Positions 16,847 through 25,762 of a stretch of DNA of 64,000 bases are shown here, one piece after another. This stretch comes from JAQVEB01 sp028698105 (GTDB lineage Bacteria > Bacteroidota > Bacteroidia > Bacteroidales > Dysgonomonadaceae). A program made the position numbers and the translations under genes. The first letter of the stretch is position 1. Each line of letters opens with the position of its first letter. Below the pieces are notes generated by a model. That model ran no database searches and had not been told where the DNA came from. It saw only the letters and a list, made by a program, of their open reading frames with translations. The DNA lies in contig CAXYYA010000012.1 of assembly GCA_964293155.1 (NCBI GenBank), positions 6,412-70,411 of the forward strand, written 5' to 3'.

Positions 16847-18103
16847 TTATTCCTGCCGCATGGCTTCTATGGGTTTCACTTTTACCGCTTTTCGGGCGGG
16901 CAGGTATCCGGCCACAACACCGGCAACGATGAGAACGAATGTAGAGAAATATACGTATCCCAAGTTTACCGTCGGATTTTTAAATATAGACATTTGCGGC
17001 CCATCAGCTGAGGCTTGAGCGTTGGCTGACTGTTCCATGATGTAATTGATCAATTCCGTTAACCCAATACCAAGGATCATGCCGATGTATCCGAAGATAG
17101 CCGTTATGATGATGGATTCCAGTATAATAGACTTGATGATGGACGAAGACGGCGCGCCTATGGCTTTGCGGATGCCGATCTCGCGCGTGCGCTCTTTTAC
17201 CGATACCAGCATGATGTTGCTCACACCCACTACACCGGCGATAAGGGTGAGGATGCCGATGATGGTAACGAACAACGTGATCGCTCCGAATATTTTAATG
17301 GTTTCAAGGTAATCGGCCTGGGCATTGTCTATCCAGAGTGCCTGCTTGTCTTGTGGATCGAAGTTGAGGCTTCGTCCCATGAGCCTGCGCAGCGATTCGG
17401 CGAATTTTTCGTTTTTTTCTTTTGTATCCAGTCCGTTTACGGTGAAAGCAATTTGATTAAATTTTTTATTGGGATTAAAAATCAGTTGCGCAGTGGAAAA
17501 CGGGATATAGCCTGCTGTGCTTCCCCATCGTTCTTTCTTGGTGTTTACACCCACCACCTTGAACATAACCTGACCTACCTTTACGTATTGCCCCAGTGCC
17601 GATTTGCCTTTGAACAGCACGTCTTCTACCTTTTTATCAATTACGATGACTTTGTTTTCTTCTTTCACGTCGAGCTCGTTAATGAAACGCCCTATCCCGA
17701 TCTCCAGTTTGTATATATCGCGGTAGGCCGGCATAACGCCGTTAATATCGTATGCTCCGTATTCCGAGCCGAAAGAAACGGTCTGGTTGGTTTGGGTGCG
17801 TGGCGTAATCAGTTCGCTTTGTTGCACTTCGTTGTCAATAACGTTCAGTTCTTTTTCGCTAAACGGCAGATTGCGGCCCGATTTCAATCCCTGATAAGGC
17901 ATGGACGTGCTGCCTGACCACAGATTCACGCGATTAACCGCGCGTTCGCTGAAGTTGGATGTTACACCGTTCTTCAGTCCGTTTCCGGCGCCCAGCAGAA
18001 TAATCAGGATGAAAATCCCCCACGATACGGACAACCCCGTGAGCGTGGTGCGCAGCTTGTTCTTGCTGAGTGTGATGAATATTTCTTGAAGGTGATCGAG
18101 CAT
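16847..18103 (-). CDS. MacB-like ABC transporter permease (first copy)
   Basis: A 418-residue permease with the same layout as its paralog at 15061: an N-terminal helix, a MacB_PCD-type periplasmic domain and three C-terminal FtsX helices, with SVKERTREIGIRKAIGA as the coupling-loop signature. The start MLDHLQEIFITL at 18103 is preferred; an in-frame ATG at 18127 would begin inside a repeat. The stop lies just before the direct repeats that flank the four-helix-bundle gene. Confidence 0.92.
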   Translation of the reverse strand: MLDHLQEIFITLSKNKLRTTLTGLSVSWGIFILIILLGAGNGLKNGVTSNFSERAVNRVNLWSGSTSMPYQGLKSGRNLPFSEKELNVIDNEVQQSELITPRTQTNQTVSFGSEYGAYDINGVMPAYRDIYKLEIGIGRFINELDVKEENKVIVIDKKVEDVLFKGKSALGQYVKVGQVMFKVVGVNTKKERWGSTAGYIPFSTAQLIFNPNKKFNQIAFTVNGLDTKEKNEKFAESLRRLMGRSLNFDPQDKQALWIDNAQADYLETIKIFGAITLFVTIIGILTLIAGVVGVSNIMLVSVKERTREIGIRKAIGAPSSSIIKSIILESIIITAIFGYIGMILGIGLTELINYIMEQSANAQASADGPQMSIFKNPTVNLGYVYFSTFVLIVAGVVAGYLPARKAVKVKPIEAMRQE

Positions 18104-18112
18104 ATTGTTGGC

Positions 18113-18236
18113 GTAGCCCCTCCCCATCCCTCCCCCGAAGAGAGGGAGATTGCGGACTGTTTTTTAGGGTTTGTTATTTATCAAAATTTCTGTTTCGGAT
18201 TCCCCTCTGTCGGAGGGGTTAGGGGAGGCGTGCATT
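18113..18236. repeat. MITE-like repeat family B, member spanning the ATPase stop
   Basis: The left end reads GCCCCTCCCCATCCCTCCCC and the right end CTCTGTCGGAGGGGTTAGG, the same CCCCTCC/GGAGGGGTTAGG style of inverted ends seen at 14952, 41472 and 53590. The stop codon of the ATPase gene (18164) lies inside it, so about the last 23 residues of that protein are encoded by the repeat. Confidence 0.72.
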
Positions 18237-18943
18237 ACGGGTTCTGTTGTAGAGACACCCGGCCGTGTGTCTCTACGGGTTTCATATTCAATCATGCCGT
18301 CTTTCAGGTGAATGATGCGGTTTGTTGCCGCAGCAACCGATTGTTCGTGCGTTACAATGATGGTGGTGATGCCGGTTTTGTTGAGTTCCGTAAGCACATT
18401 CATCACGTCTTCGGTGGTTTTGCTGTCCAGGGCACCGGTAGGTTCGTCGGCGAGGATGATCTTCGGGTTCGATATCATGGCGCGGGCGATAGCCACGCGT
18501 TGTTTCTGCCCGCCCGAAAGTTCGTTGGGCATGTGGTGCGCCCAGTCTTTTAGCCCCATCCTGTCCAGATGTTCCATCGCGATAAGATTGCGTTTCTTGC
18601 GGCTCACGTTTTTGTAGTAGAGTGGGAGAGCCACGTTCTCCATCGCGTTTTTAAAATTGATGAGGTTGAACGATTGAAATACAAACCCGATCATTTCGTT
18701 GCGGTAATGCGCGGCTTGCTTTTCACCGAGGTTTTTGATGAGCGTGCCGTTGAGCAGGTATTCGCCTTCGTCGTATGTATCGAGGATGCCGAGGATGTTC
18801 AACAAGGTGGATTTTCCCGATCCCGATGCGCCCATTATGGAAACATATTCACCGGCTTCGATATCCATATTTATACCTTTGAGCACGTGCAGCGAAATGG
18901 CTTCGGTGTGATACGATTTGTGGAGGTTTCTGAGTGTGATCAT
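18164..18943 (-). CDS. ABC transporter ATP-binding protein (MacB/LolD type)
   Basis: A 259-residue ATPase that powers the two permeases downstream. It has Walker A at about residues 38-45 (GASGSGKS), signature LSGGQKQR at 142-149, Walker B ILADEPTGALD at 163-173 and H-loop THE at 198-200. The conserved domain ends near IHLKDGMIEYE (about residue 221). The remaining tail is encoded by repeats: residues about 223-232 fall in a GTAGAGAC palindrome and about 237-259 in a family B element. The tail is probably an accident of insertion. It is first gene of the export operon, four bases from a long hairpin. Confidence 0.94.
   Translation of the reverse strand: MITLRNLHKSYHTEAISLHVLKGINMDIEAGEYVSIMGASGSGKSTLLNILGILDTYDEGEYLLNGTLIKNLGEKQAAHYRNEMIGFVFQSFNLINFKNAMENVALPLYYKNVSRKKRNLIAMEHLDRMGLKDWAHHMPNELSGGQKQRVAIARAMISNPKIILADEPTGALDSKTTEDVMNVLTELNKTGITTIIVTHEQSVAAATNRIIHLKDGMIEYETRRDTRPGVSTTEPVMHASPNPSDRGESETEILINNKP
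18249..18276. repeat. GTAGAGACAC palindrome inside the ATPase gene
   Basis: A 28-base near-palindrome, GTAGAGACACCCGG/CCGTGTGTCTCTAC with one mismatch, lies within the coding sequence for the ATPase tail. It is the same subfamily as 1355-1382. Confidence 0.87.
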
Positions 18944-18946
18944 ATA

Positions 18947-19077
18947 ATTGGTTGTTGGCGGTTAGCTATTGGCTGTTGGCTTTGCATTGATTGATTTATT
19001 TTCAGTTGATCATGTTGATCTTTATTTATGCTTCGGTTTTCCGGCGAATAGCCAATAGCTAACCGCCAACAACCAAT
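18947..19077. repeat. Inverted-repeat element with perfect 27-bp arms
   Basis: The arm at 18947-18973 (starting ATTGGTTGTTGGCGG) is the exact reverse complement of 19051-19077 (ending CCGCCAACAACCAAT). The 77-base centre has no gene. The left arm ends three bases before the ATPase start codon (18943), so if the leader RNA folds, the hairpin would sit directly on the translation start. Confidence 0.9.
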
Positions 19078-19170
19078 CCTTAGACGCACCGTTTATCGTT
19101 TTCGTTACAAAATTATCTCTTTTTTTTGTGTGATAACTAAAATTTTACATCGGTTTCTATATTGACGTGT

Positions 19171-19201
19171 CAAAGGTATGGGAAAACATTGTACTATGCA
19201 A
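19171..19201 (-). promoter_or_regulatory. Promoter candidate for the export operon
   Basis: On the minus strand TTG (19201-19199), a 20-base spacer and TACCTTTG (19178-19171) match the Bacteroidetes promoter layout. Transcripts would carry a leader of about 220 bases including the inverted-repeat element. Confidence 0.6.
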
Positions 19202-19315
19202 TACATAATACTAATAAAAACAACAAAATTAACAAAAATTAATGTTTTATCCGAGAAATAAAAAGAATTTGTTTTTATAAATGATTAAATGTCAAGGGTA
19301 TAATTCCGGATACTA

Positions 19316-19348
19316 AAGTAACAGCTAACTCCCAGTTAGCTGTTACTT
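19316..19348. repeat. Perfect 15-bp palindrome over the deacetylase stop codon
   Basis: AAGTAACAGCTAACT (19316-19330), a three-base loop CCC, and the exact reverse complement (19334-19348). It contains the stop codon at 19336-19338 and encodes the last Ser-Asn-Ser residues. On the minus strand it is not followed by a long T-run. Confidence 0.85.
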
Positions 19349-19959
19349 AATCCTTCAAAAGTGTATCCTTCCTTCAATAACCACTCGATAGCGCGGGGAA
19401 GGGCATATTTCATGTTCTTTTCCGCTTTCAGCGAATCGTGAAACACGATGATAGAGCCGTCGCGCGTATATTTTTTTACGTTCGCGAGCACCCGTTCGGG
19501 TGTCATGTAGCGGCTATAGTCGCGCGTTACCACATCCCACATCACCACCGTGTATCCCGCTCTTTGCAGAGCATAGGTTTGGGGAATGCGCATGTGTCCG
19601 TGCGGCGGGCGCATCAGCGTAGAGGTTATGTACTCAGACGCTTTTCGAACGTTTTCGAGGAAAGACCGTGTGCGGTGTTTCCAACCCTGCCAGTGGTTAA
19701 AGGTGTGGTTTCCCACACGGTGGCCCCGGTTAAGTACTTCGGCATACACCTCGGGATGCTTGCGTACATTATCGCCTACGCAAAAAAACGTAGCTTTTAT
19801 GCCGTACTTATCAAGCAGATCCAGTACCCACGGGGTAACTTCGGGAATGGGCCCGTCGTCGAAAGTCAGGTAAACCGTTTTCCTTCCCGGAATGGGTTTG
19901 CGCCAAAGAGTTTTTCCATACACTATCCTGTAGAGCAGGGGCGGTTGTTCTATGAACAT
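19336..19959 (-). CDS. Polysaccharide deacetylase (NodB-like, CE4)
   Basis: A 207-residue deacetylase probably acting on peptidoglycan or other N-acetylated glycans. It shows LTFDDGP (metal-binding and catalytic Asp pair), GNHTFNH (two metal histidines), RPPHGH and a late IIVFHDS with the catalytic His. The start MFIEQPPLLYRIVYG at 19959 is preferred to 19995. There is no clear signal peptide; a short hydrophobic N-terminus might still anchor it. It lies downstream of the DUF2723 gene on the same strand, 152 bases away. Confidence 0.9.
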   Translation of the reverse strand: MFIEQPPLLYRIVYGKTLWRKPIPGRKTVYLTFDDGPIPEVTPWVLDLLDKYGIKATFFCVGDNVRKHPEVYAEVLNRGHRVGNHTFNHWQGWKHRTRSFLENVRKASEYITSTLMRPPHGHMRIPQTYALQRAGYTVVMWDVVTRDYSRYMTPERVLANVKKYTRDGSIIVFHDSLKAEKNMKYALPRAIEWLLKEGYTFEGLSNS

Positions 19960-20111
19960 GCGATATATAAAGGTGTGATCGGGCTGTCTTATCAATACAC
20001 AGACCTCGTTGATACGACGGATTTCACTGACACATAAAAAATATGTGTATATTCTGTCGAATCGGTGTTATCTGTGTCCTTGTTTTACTTTTGGGGCGGC
20101 CTTATCTGTTT

Positions 20112-23100
20112 TTATTGTTGTTGTTTACTATATTGTTCCAGCAATTTCGGACTGTATTGCTGCATCATTTTCAGCGTTTTTTGCATCGTAGCTTCCGATA
20201 CGGATTGCAACGTGGTATCCGATTCCGATTGGTAATACCCACGGATGGAACCGTTGGTAAGTTCCTGCAGAATGGAATCTCCGATCGGACTAATGCCTTG
20301 CGTATAGTAGAATTGCGCGCGCTTAAGCAGATCGTCCACGAGCGTGCGGTATTTCTCTTTGTCGTATTCCTGATAAATATTGGCAAGCATCAGCAGAGGA
20401 TCCATATTGCCTCTGGAGATATCAATCCACGTGTTAGCCGTTTGTTCCGGCGTTAACCGGTCGTACCAGGCCAGGTTTTTGTTCACTCTGTCCGACACCA
20501 GATCAATAATGGCTTGCGCTTTTTCTTTTTGCCCCAGTTGCAGGTAGGCTCTGGCGAGCAACAGGCCGTCGGTTCCGTAAGGAGCAGCCTGATTGGGCAG
20601 CACGGTAGTGCATTTATCGAGTGCGGCGAGCGCTTTGTCGTTTTGTTTTTCTTCGATCAGCGCCCCGATGAGTTGGGTGAAATACGTGCGGAACGTGTAA
20701 ACCATGTTGCGGCTGGTTATATCGAGGTAAATATCGGGATTTTTATCCACGCCGCCCCATTGGAATTTGTTCATCATGTTGTCGTACGCCACCTGGGTAT
20801 TCACTGCGTTATTGAGCGGTGTTCCGGGAACGATGCGATAGGTGATGCCTTCCAGTGTCTTGTTGTTATCCACGGGAGCGAACAGGTTTCTGTCCACTGT
20901 TGTGGCAAAATAGATGGGACGCTGCCAGTTATCGTCGTTGAGGTTTGTAAGCATTTCAAACAACATCAGTTCCTGACGGTAGATAACCGATTCATTACCC
21001 AAGTTCACAAACATTTTGCCGGCCGGTTTGGCGTTCATGGATGCCCAGTTTACTTTTGTGGTATCTACATCGAGATATAGAATGTTACTTGGAATAACCG
21101 GCTCGTTTTCAAGTGAGGCAAAAGGTGTTTTGGTTGCAGCTTTGTTACCCGTGCGCAGGTTTTCCATGACTTGTTTCAACGAAACGGTATCCTTAAAAAC
21201 ATCTCTATTGAAATACATACCGTACGAAACGGCCGGAATTTCGCGTTGTCTTAAAGCGTTTTCGATATCTGCACGCGTAATAACATAGGCGTGTGAGCCG
21301 GAACTCGAAGAGTATTGAGCCCGCGACCATTTAATGGGCAGCGGTTCCGATTTGTATGCCTGACGCACCATTTGATCTACGTACCATTCCGTTTGCAGGT
21401 AGCTCATGTTGCAGGCGCGCGTATCGGTGCGAAACCCTTCCACTTCGTGGAGATACCAGAGCGGGAAGGTATCGTTATCGCCGTTGCAGAAGATAATACC
21501 GTTTTCGCCCACGCTGTTCAGGTAGTTCATTCCGGCATCGCGTGCCATGTAACGCCCTGAGCGATCGTGGTCGTTCCAGTTTTGGGTTCCCATTTGCACG
21601 GCAACCAGCAATCCGGCAACCGATGCAATTGCCGCTACGGCAGTCGTGTTCTTTATATATTTTCGCAGAAACAGGCTGATGCCGGCCACACCCATGCCAA
21701 CCCATATCGAGAAGGCGTAGAACGAACCGGCGTAGGCATAATCGCGTTCGCGGGGTTCAAACGGTGTCTGGTTTAGGTAAAGCACGATGGCTATGCCGGT
21801 CATGAAAAACAACATGAATACAATCGAGAAGCTTTTGAATCCTTTTTCTTTAAGGGATAATTGATATACAATGCCGATGATACCCAAAATGAACGGCAGC
21901 ATAAAGTAAATATTTCGACCTTTGTTGTCGGCAATATCCGGCGCGATATTGTCCTGCGGGCCAAGCCCTAAAACGGGCCCGTCAATAAACGGAATTCCCG
22001 TGATCCAGTTCCCTTTGGTGATGCCGCCATCGCCCTGATTATCGTTTTGCCGCCCTGAAAAGTTCCACATAAAATAGCGCCAATACATGTAATTTAACTG
22101 GTAACTGAAGAAAAACCGGATGTTTTCCCACATCGTGGGAGGGCGGTTCTGATCGGTGATGTTTCCCCATTGCTGATAACCATAAAAATGGTTCCTAAAG
22201 TTGGGATTTTCCGAATTAGAGTGCATACGCGGAAACAACATTGAGTTTGTGTATTTGTAATCAACTGCGGTGCCGGTAACTACATATCGGTCTTTCTCGG
22301 TTGGCGAATTTTTAATCACTTTTCCGTATTTTTTCTTTTCGCTTGTCTTAACGGGCGCGCCGTCTGCTGTCCGCATCACTTGCGAAGCATACGTGTGGCC
22401 ATAAAGCAGCGGTGTTTCGCCGTATTGCTCGCGGTTCAGGTAGCTTGCCAGCGAGAAGACGTCTTCGGGTGAATTTTCGTCCATGGGAGGATTGGCGCTC
22501 GACCGGATGGGAATAAGCGCATAAGCCGAAAATCCGATTAAAATGACCAACATGACCGAAGAGGTAAGGTTGATGAATTTCATGTTCATCTTCTTCGAGC
22601 GGAAAACGAAATAAAGAGCTGTGCCGATCAGGATAAGCCACAACCAGATGCTTCCGCCGATAAACAAAACGCCCGACAGCGCCAGGCTCAATATAAATGC
22701 GAATTTGGCTTTCTTCCCGTCAGGATTGTCGGACATGCTTGCAAACAGCGCCCACACGATAGAACCGATCAAAAGCGCCAGATAAATGAATAATCCTGTA
22801 TTGTACGGTAATCCTATGGTGTTGATGAAAAATAATTCGAACCAGCCGCCTACTTTGGTGAATCCGGGAATAATACCGTACATAAGTATAACAATTAATC
22901 CGAAGGATAAAAGCAATGCCAGCAGTCCGCCTTTCCACGTTACATTCTCATTCTTTTTATAGTAATAAACCAACACGATGGCCGGGATGCACAATAAGTT
23001 AAGCAGGTGCACGCCGATGGAAAGTCCCATGACGTAGGCTATGAGCACGATCCATTTGTCGGAATGCGGTTTGTCGGCATTGTCTTCCCACTTCAGGATG

Positions 23101-23582
23101 AGCCAAAACACCAATGCGGTAAGCATGGATGAAAAGGCGTACACTTCGGCTTCCACAGCCGAAAACCAAAACGTGTCGGAGAACGTGTAAACCAGTGCGC
23201 CGGCTATGCCGCTGCCTATTACGGCGATCATTTGTCCGGTTGTGAGTTCGTCGTCTTTCTTATTGATAATAAGCTTTCTCGTGAGGTGGGTGATAGACCA
23301 AAAAAGGAACAATATGGTAAAAGCGCTTAGCAGAGCCGACATGGAGTTCACCATTTTGGCAACCTGCGTGGGATCGGACGTGAATTGCGTGAACAAATTG
23401 CCCAAAAGCATGAAGAAAGGAGCTCCGGGTGGGTGGCCGATTTCCAGTTTATAGGCCGAAATAATGAATTCCGGACAGTCCCAAAAACTTGTCGTTGGCT
23501 CAATCGTCAATAGATACGTCAAAGCCGCTACAGCAAACACGATCCAACCTGTTACGTTGTTGATTAATTTATATCGTTTCAT
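20112..23582 (-). CDS. DUF2723 membrane protein, GT117 / TMEM260-like O-glycosyltransferase
   Basis: A 1156-residue polytopic membrane protein. The N-terminal half has roughly a dozen helices and the family signature FWDCPEFIISAYKLEIGHPPG (about residues 33-53), where the acidic residues are the likely catalytic site by analogy to lipid-linked-sugar-dependent glycosyltransferases. A central soluble region has NGDNDTFPLWYL, and the C-terminal third is helical and TPR-like (LDKCTTVLPNQ, LLARAYLQLGQKEKAQ). The human relative TMEM260 is a protein O-mannosyltransferase. A protein-glycosylation role here is inference. The length fits the family. Confidence 0.9.
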   Translation of the reverse strand: MKRYKLINNVTGWIVFAVAALTYLLTIEPTTSFWDCPEFIISAYKLEIGHPPGAPFFMLLGNLFTQFTSDPTQVAKMVNSMSALLSAFTILFLFWSITHLTRKLIINKKDDELTTGQMIAVIGSGIAGALVYTFSDTFWFSAVEAEVYAFSSMLTALVFWLILKWEDNADKPHSDKWIVLIAYVMGLSIGVHLLNLLCIPAIVLVYYYKKNENVTWKGGLLALLLSFGLIVILMYGIIPGFTKVGGWFELFFINTIGLPYNTGLFIYLALLIGSIVWALFASMSDNPDGKKAKFAFILSLALSGVLFIGGSIWLWLILIGTALYFVFRSKKMNMKFINLTSSVMLVILIGFSAYALIPIRSSANPPMDENSPEDVFSLASYLNREQYGETPLLYGHTYASQVMRTADGAPVKTSEKKKYGKVIKNSPTEKDRYVVTGTAVDYKYTNSMLFPRMHSNSENPNFRNHFYGYQQWGNITDQNRPPTMWENIRFFFSYQLNYMYWRYFMWNFSGRQNDNQGDGGITKGNWITGIPFIDGPVLGLGPQDNIAPDIADNKGRNIYFMLPFILGIIGIVYQLSLKEKGFKSFSIVFMLFFMTGIAIVLYLNQTPFEPRERDYAYAGSFYAFSIWVGMGVAGISLFLRKYIKNTTAVAAIASVAGLLVAVQMGTQNWNDHDRSGRYMARDAGMNYLNSVGENGIIFCNGDNDTFPLWYLHEVEGFRTDTRACNMSYLQTEWYVDQMVRQAYKSEPLPIKWSRAQYSSSSGSHAYVITRADIENALRQREIPAVSYGMYFNRDVFKDTVSLKQVMENLRTGNKAATKTPFASLENEPVIPSNILYLDVDTTKVNWASMNAKPAGKMFVNLGNESVIYRQELMLFEMLTNLNDDNWQRPIYFATTVDRNLFAPVDNNKTLEGITYRIVPGTPLNNAVNTQVAYDNMMNKFQWGGVDKNPDIYLDITSRNMVYTFRTYFTQLIGALIEEKQNDKALAALDKCTTVLPNQAAPYGTDGLLLARAYLQLGQKEKAQAIIDLVSDRVNKNLAWYDRLTPEQTANTWIDISRGNMDPLLMLANIYQEYDKEKYRTLVDDLLKRAQFYYTQGISPIGDSILQELTNGSIRGYYQSESDTTLQSVSEATMQKTLKMMQQYSPKLLEQYSKQQQ

Positions 23583-24190
23583 TACTTAATTGATGATGTG
23601 ATTAATCCTTATGGAAATACAAGAGTCTCAACCATATTGTATTTGGGCGCAAATATACGTAAAACTATCTATAATTGAGGTGGGTTTCACTTTACAAAAA
23701 CATTAAAAAAGGTGAAATAAATGAACAAAAAAACAATGCCGTTTACCGGCAATATTCTGATTAGTAATATCATAATGCACGGATGAATAAGTTTTTGTCT
23801 GCAGGGGTGATATCGGGCTGATTTTTATCCGGTTTTGAGGTATTTTCTAAAGGAAATGTTTAAAGCGCTAAATGTAAAGATTCATCAAAAGAAAAATCGG
23901 TTTTGTTGCAATTTCAAACTTCCGGTTTCGATTAAATTTCGGTTTGTAAATTCTTTAAATCCCGTTAAAAAATTTTTAGAATCTCAAAAAATCGCAAAAT
24001 ATGCTGTAAAACATGTTTTTTGTTCAATTAACTGTTTATCAAATTGTTGAATGCCGTTTTTTGTGTTTTTTCTTTTTTGTTTCATTTTTACAACAAAAAA
24101 TTAAAGCCTGTTTTTTTGGCGAAAAAAAAAGAAAAACTTTACTTTGGAAACGATTAAGGAAAAAAATCAATAATAAGTCATTTTCGATTA
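23583..24190. other. AT-rich 608-bp divergent intergenic region
   Basis: Between the divergent DUF2723 and ndk genes. It contains the minus-strand -7 box at 23650 and otherwise long A/T tracts, without tRNA, repeats shared elsewhere in the window, or a convincing ORF. A 71-codon frame at 23835 has no family resemblance and poor coding character. No clear promoter for ndk was found. Confidence 0.6.
23650..23657 (-). promoter_or_regulatory. -7 box of the DUF2723 gene
   Basis: The minus strand reads TATATTTG, an exact TAnnTTTG match, 67 bases before the ATG at 23582. No good -33 TTG is seen at the usual spacing. Confidence 0.5.
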
Positions 24191-24652
24191 ATGCAAAAAA
24201 CGTTAGTAATTCTAAAGCCATCTGCTGTTCAGAGGGGATTAATAGGAGAAGTAATTACCCGGTTCGAAAAAAAAGGCCTCCAACTCGTTGGAATGAAAAT
24301 GGTATCTCTCACAGATGAAATATTAGAAGAACATTATTCTCACCTCAAAGAAAAACCTTTTTTCAAACGCATTAAAGATTCCATGCAGGCGAGTCCTGTT
24401 GTGGTGCTTGCGTTGAAAGGTGTTGATGCGGTTGAAGTTGTTAGAAAAATGACAGGAGTTACCAACAGCCGCGATGCGCTGGCCGGAACCATAAGAGGCG
24501 ATTACAGCATGAGTGTTCAGGAAAATATTGTTCATGCATCGGACTCTCCGGAAACGGCACAAATTGAACTAAACCGATTTTTTTCTGAAATCGAAATATT
24601 TAATTACCCGCAATTAATGCTCCCCAACGTTTACGCGAACGACGAGTATTAA
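24191..24652 (+). CDS. ndk: Nucleoside diphosphate kinase
   Basis: Transfers the terminal phosphate among nucleoside di- and triphosphates. The 153-residue protein opens with KTLVILKPSAVQRGLIGEV, has the MTGVTNSRDALAGTIRGDY substrate region and the catalytic histidine in NIVHASDSPE (about residue 118). Length and motifs fit the family. The ATG at 24191 is the only sensible start. The M23 peptidase gene follows 49 bases later. Confidence 0.96.
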   Translation: MQKTLVILKPSAVQRGLIGEVITRFEKKGLQLVGMKMVSLTDEILEEHYSHLKEKPFFKRIKDSMQASPVVVLALKGVDAVEVVRKMTGVTNSRDALAGTIRGDYSMSVQENIVHASDSPETAQIELNRFFSEIEIFNYPQLMLPNVYANDEY

Positions 24653-24701
24653 TGGTAAAAATCAATCAAAATAAGACTAAAAATTATTGAGACTGTAAGT
24701 T

Positions 24702-25709
24702 ATGGAGAGATTAAATGTATTTTCAACATTGAGGATAATATTGCCGTTAGCATTCACATTCATTAGTTTAACAGCATTCTCGCAGCAAAAAGCCACAAAA
24801 GATTCCAGACCCGAAGTTATATACAAGCAAATTCACAGTTCTTCGTTGAGCGATAAGCAAACAAACCTGTTTGCTGACGGATTGAAATTGAAAATGGATT
24901 TATCCGTTATTGATGAAGCCAAAGCCGAACGTGAAGAATGGAACCCTGCCGATATTCCGGCCGACGATATTTATGGCGGAGTATGGACACCGAACCACGT
25001 AGATGTTTATGGAACGGTAAATGCCCCGGATTCATTCAGGGTGGATTTATCGAATTTTACCATGCCCTGCGATGGTTTTATGACATCGAATTTCGGGCGC
25101 AGGGGCAGCAGGCGCTATCATTACGGCGTGGATTTGAAAGCCAGAACAGGCGATACCATTTATGCCGCTTTCGACGGGAAAATACGGGTGAAAAATTACG
25201 ATAGGGGCGGTTACGGAAATTATATCGTGATTCGCCATATCAACGGACTTGAGACCGTTTACGGACATTTATCCAAATTTCTGACGAAAGAAAATCAGTA
25301 CGTGCGTTCAGGACAACCCATTGGTTTGGCAGGTAACACCGGCCGTTCATTCGGATCGCATCTGCACTTCGAGACGCGCTTTTTGGGCAATCCCATCAAT
25401 CCGAATTTCATCGTGGACTTCAAAAACAAGGTGTGTCACCGCGATGAATATCTGGTAACCAATTCCAGCTACAGGAAAACATCTAAGAGCAGTTCTTCTT
25501 TCGACAGATCGGGCAGCAATTACGTGCGATCATCAAAAAGTAACAACAAATATGTTTCGGGTAACGTTAAATATCACCGGATAAAAAAAGGCGATACGCT
25601 CGGCGCAATTGCAAGACGATACGGTGTTTCGGTGAAAAAAATATGCAACCTGAATAACATCACCAGCCGCACCACGTTGCGTGCCGGAAAATCACTACGC
25701 GTTTCATAA
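24702..25709 (+). CDS. Exported M23 metallopeptidase with C-terminal LysM domain
   Basis: A 335-residue envelope peptidoglycan hydrolase or divisome-type factor. A signal peptide (about residues 8-28, ending TAFSQ) precedes an M23/LytM domain with zinc ligands in HYGVDLKA and the active-site HLHFE (SFGSHLHFETR). A Ser-rich linker follows (about residues 255-285), then a LysM domain (YHRIKKGDTLGAIARRYGVS). Both the HxxxD and HxH motifs are intact, so it is probably active. It follows ndk and ends at a terminator. Confidence 0.93.
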   Translation: MERLNVFSTLRIILPLAFTFISLTAFSQQKATKDSRPEVIYKQIHSSSLSDKQTNLFADGLKLKMDLSVIDEAKAEREEWNPADIPADDIYGGVWTPNHVDVYGTVNAPDSFRVDLSNFTMPCDGFMTSNFGRRGSRRYHYGVDLKARTGDTIYAAFDGKIRVKNYDRGGYGNYIVIRHINGLETVYGHLSKFLTKENQYVRSGQPIGLAGNTGRSFGSHLHFETRFLGNPINPNFIVDFKNKVCHRDEYLVTNSSYRKTSKSSSSFDRSGSNYVRSSKSNNKYVSGNVKYHRIKKGDTLGAIARRYGVSVKKICNLNNITSRTTLRAGKSLRVS

Positions 25710-25735
25710 AAAATACACGATAAATAAATTGGAAG

Positions 25736-25762
25736 AAGGTGCAAGGTTTTTACTTGTACCTT
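25736..25762 (+). terminator. Terminator after the M23 peptidase gene
   Basis: Stem AAGGTGCAAG/CTTGTACCTT (one wobble pair) with a 7-base loop, followed by a T-rich run. Its right arm contains the TTG that serves as the -33 box of the next promoter. Confidence 0.75.

Larger units (their letters stand above)
18944..19335. other. Intergenic region upstream of the export operon
   Basis: No gene is seen here. It holds a 131-bp element with perfect 27-bp arms (18947-19077), a -7 box candidate TAATTTTG on the minus strand (19108-19115), a better promoter (19171-19201) and the start of a palindrome that overlaps the deacetylase stop (19316-19348). Confidence 0.75.

Noticed and set aside
12479..18943. 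Type I secretion or antibiotic-specific MacAB designation
   Set aside because: The parts fit a MacAB-TolC-like exporter, but nothing in the sequence identifies the substrate, so no specific transporter name was assigned.
23835..24050. A 71-codon ORF in the AT-rich gap before ndk
   Set aside because: No start signal, no family resemblance and Lys/Phe/Cys-rich composition expected from A/T tracts.
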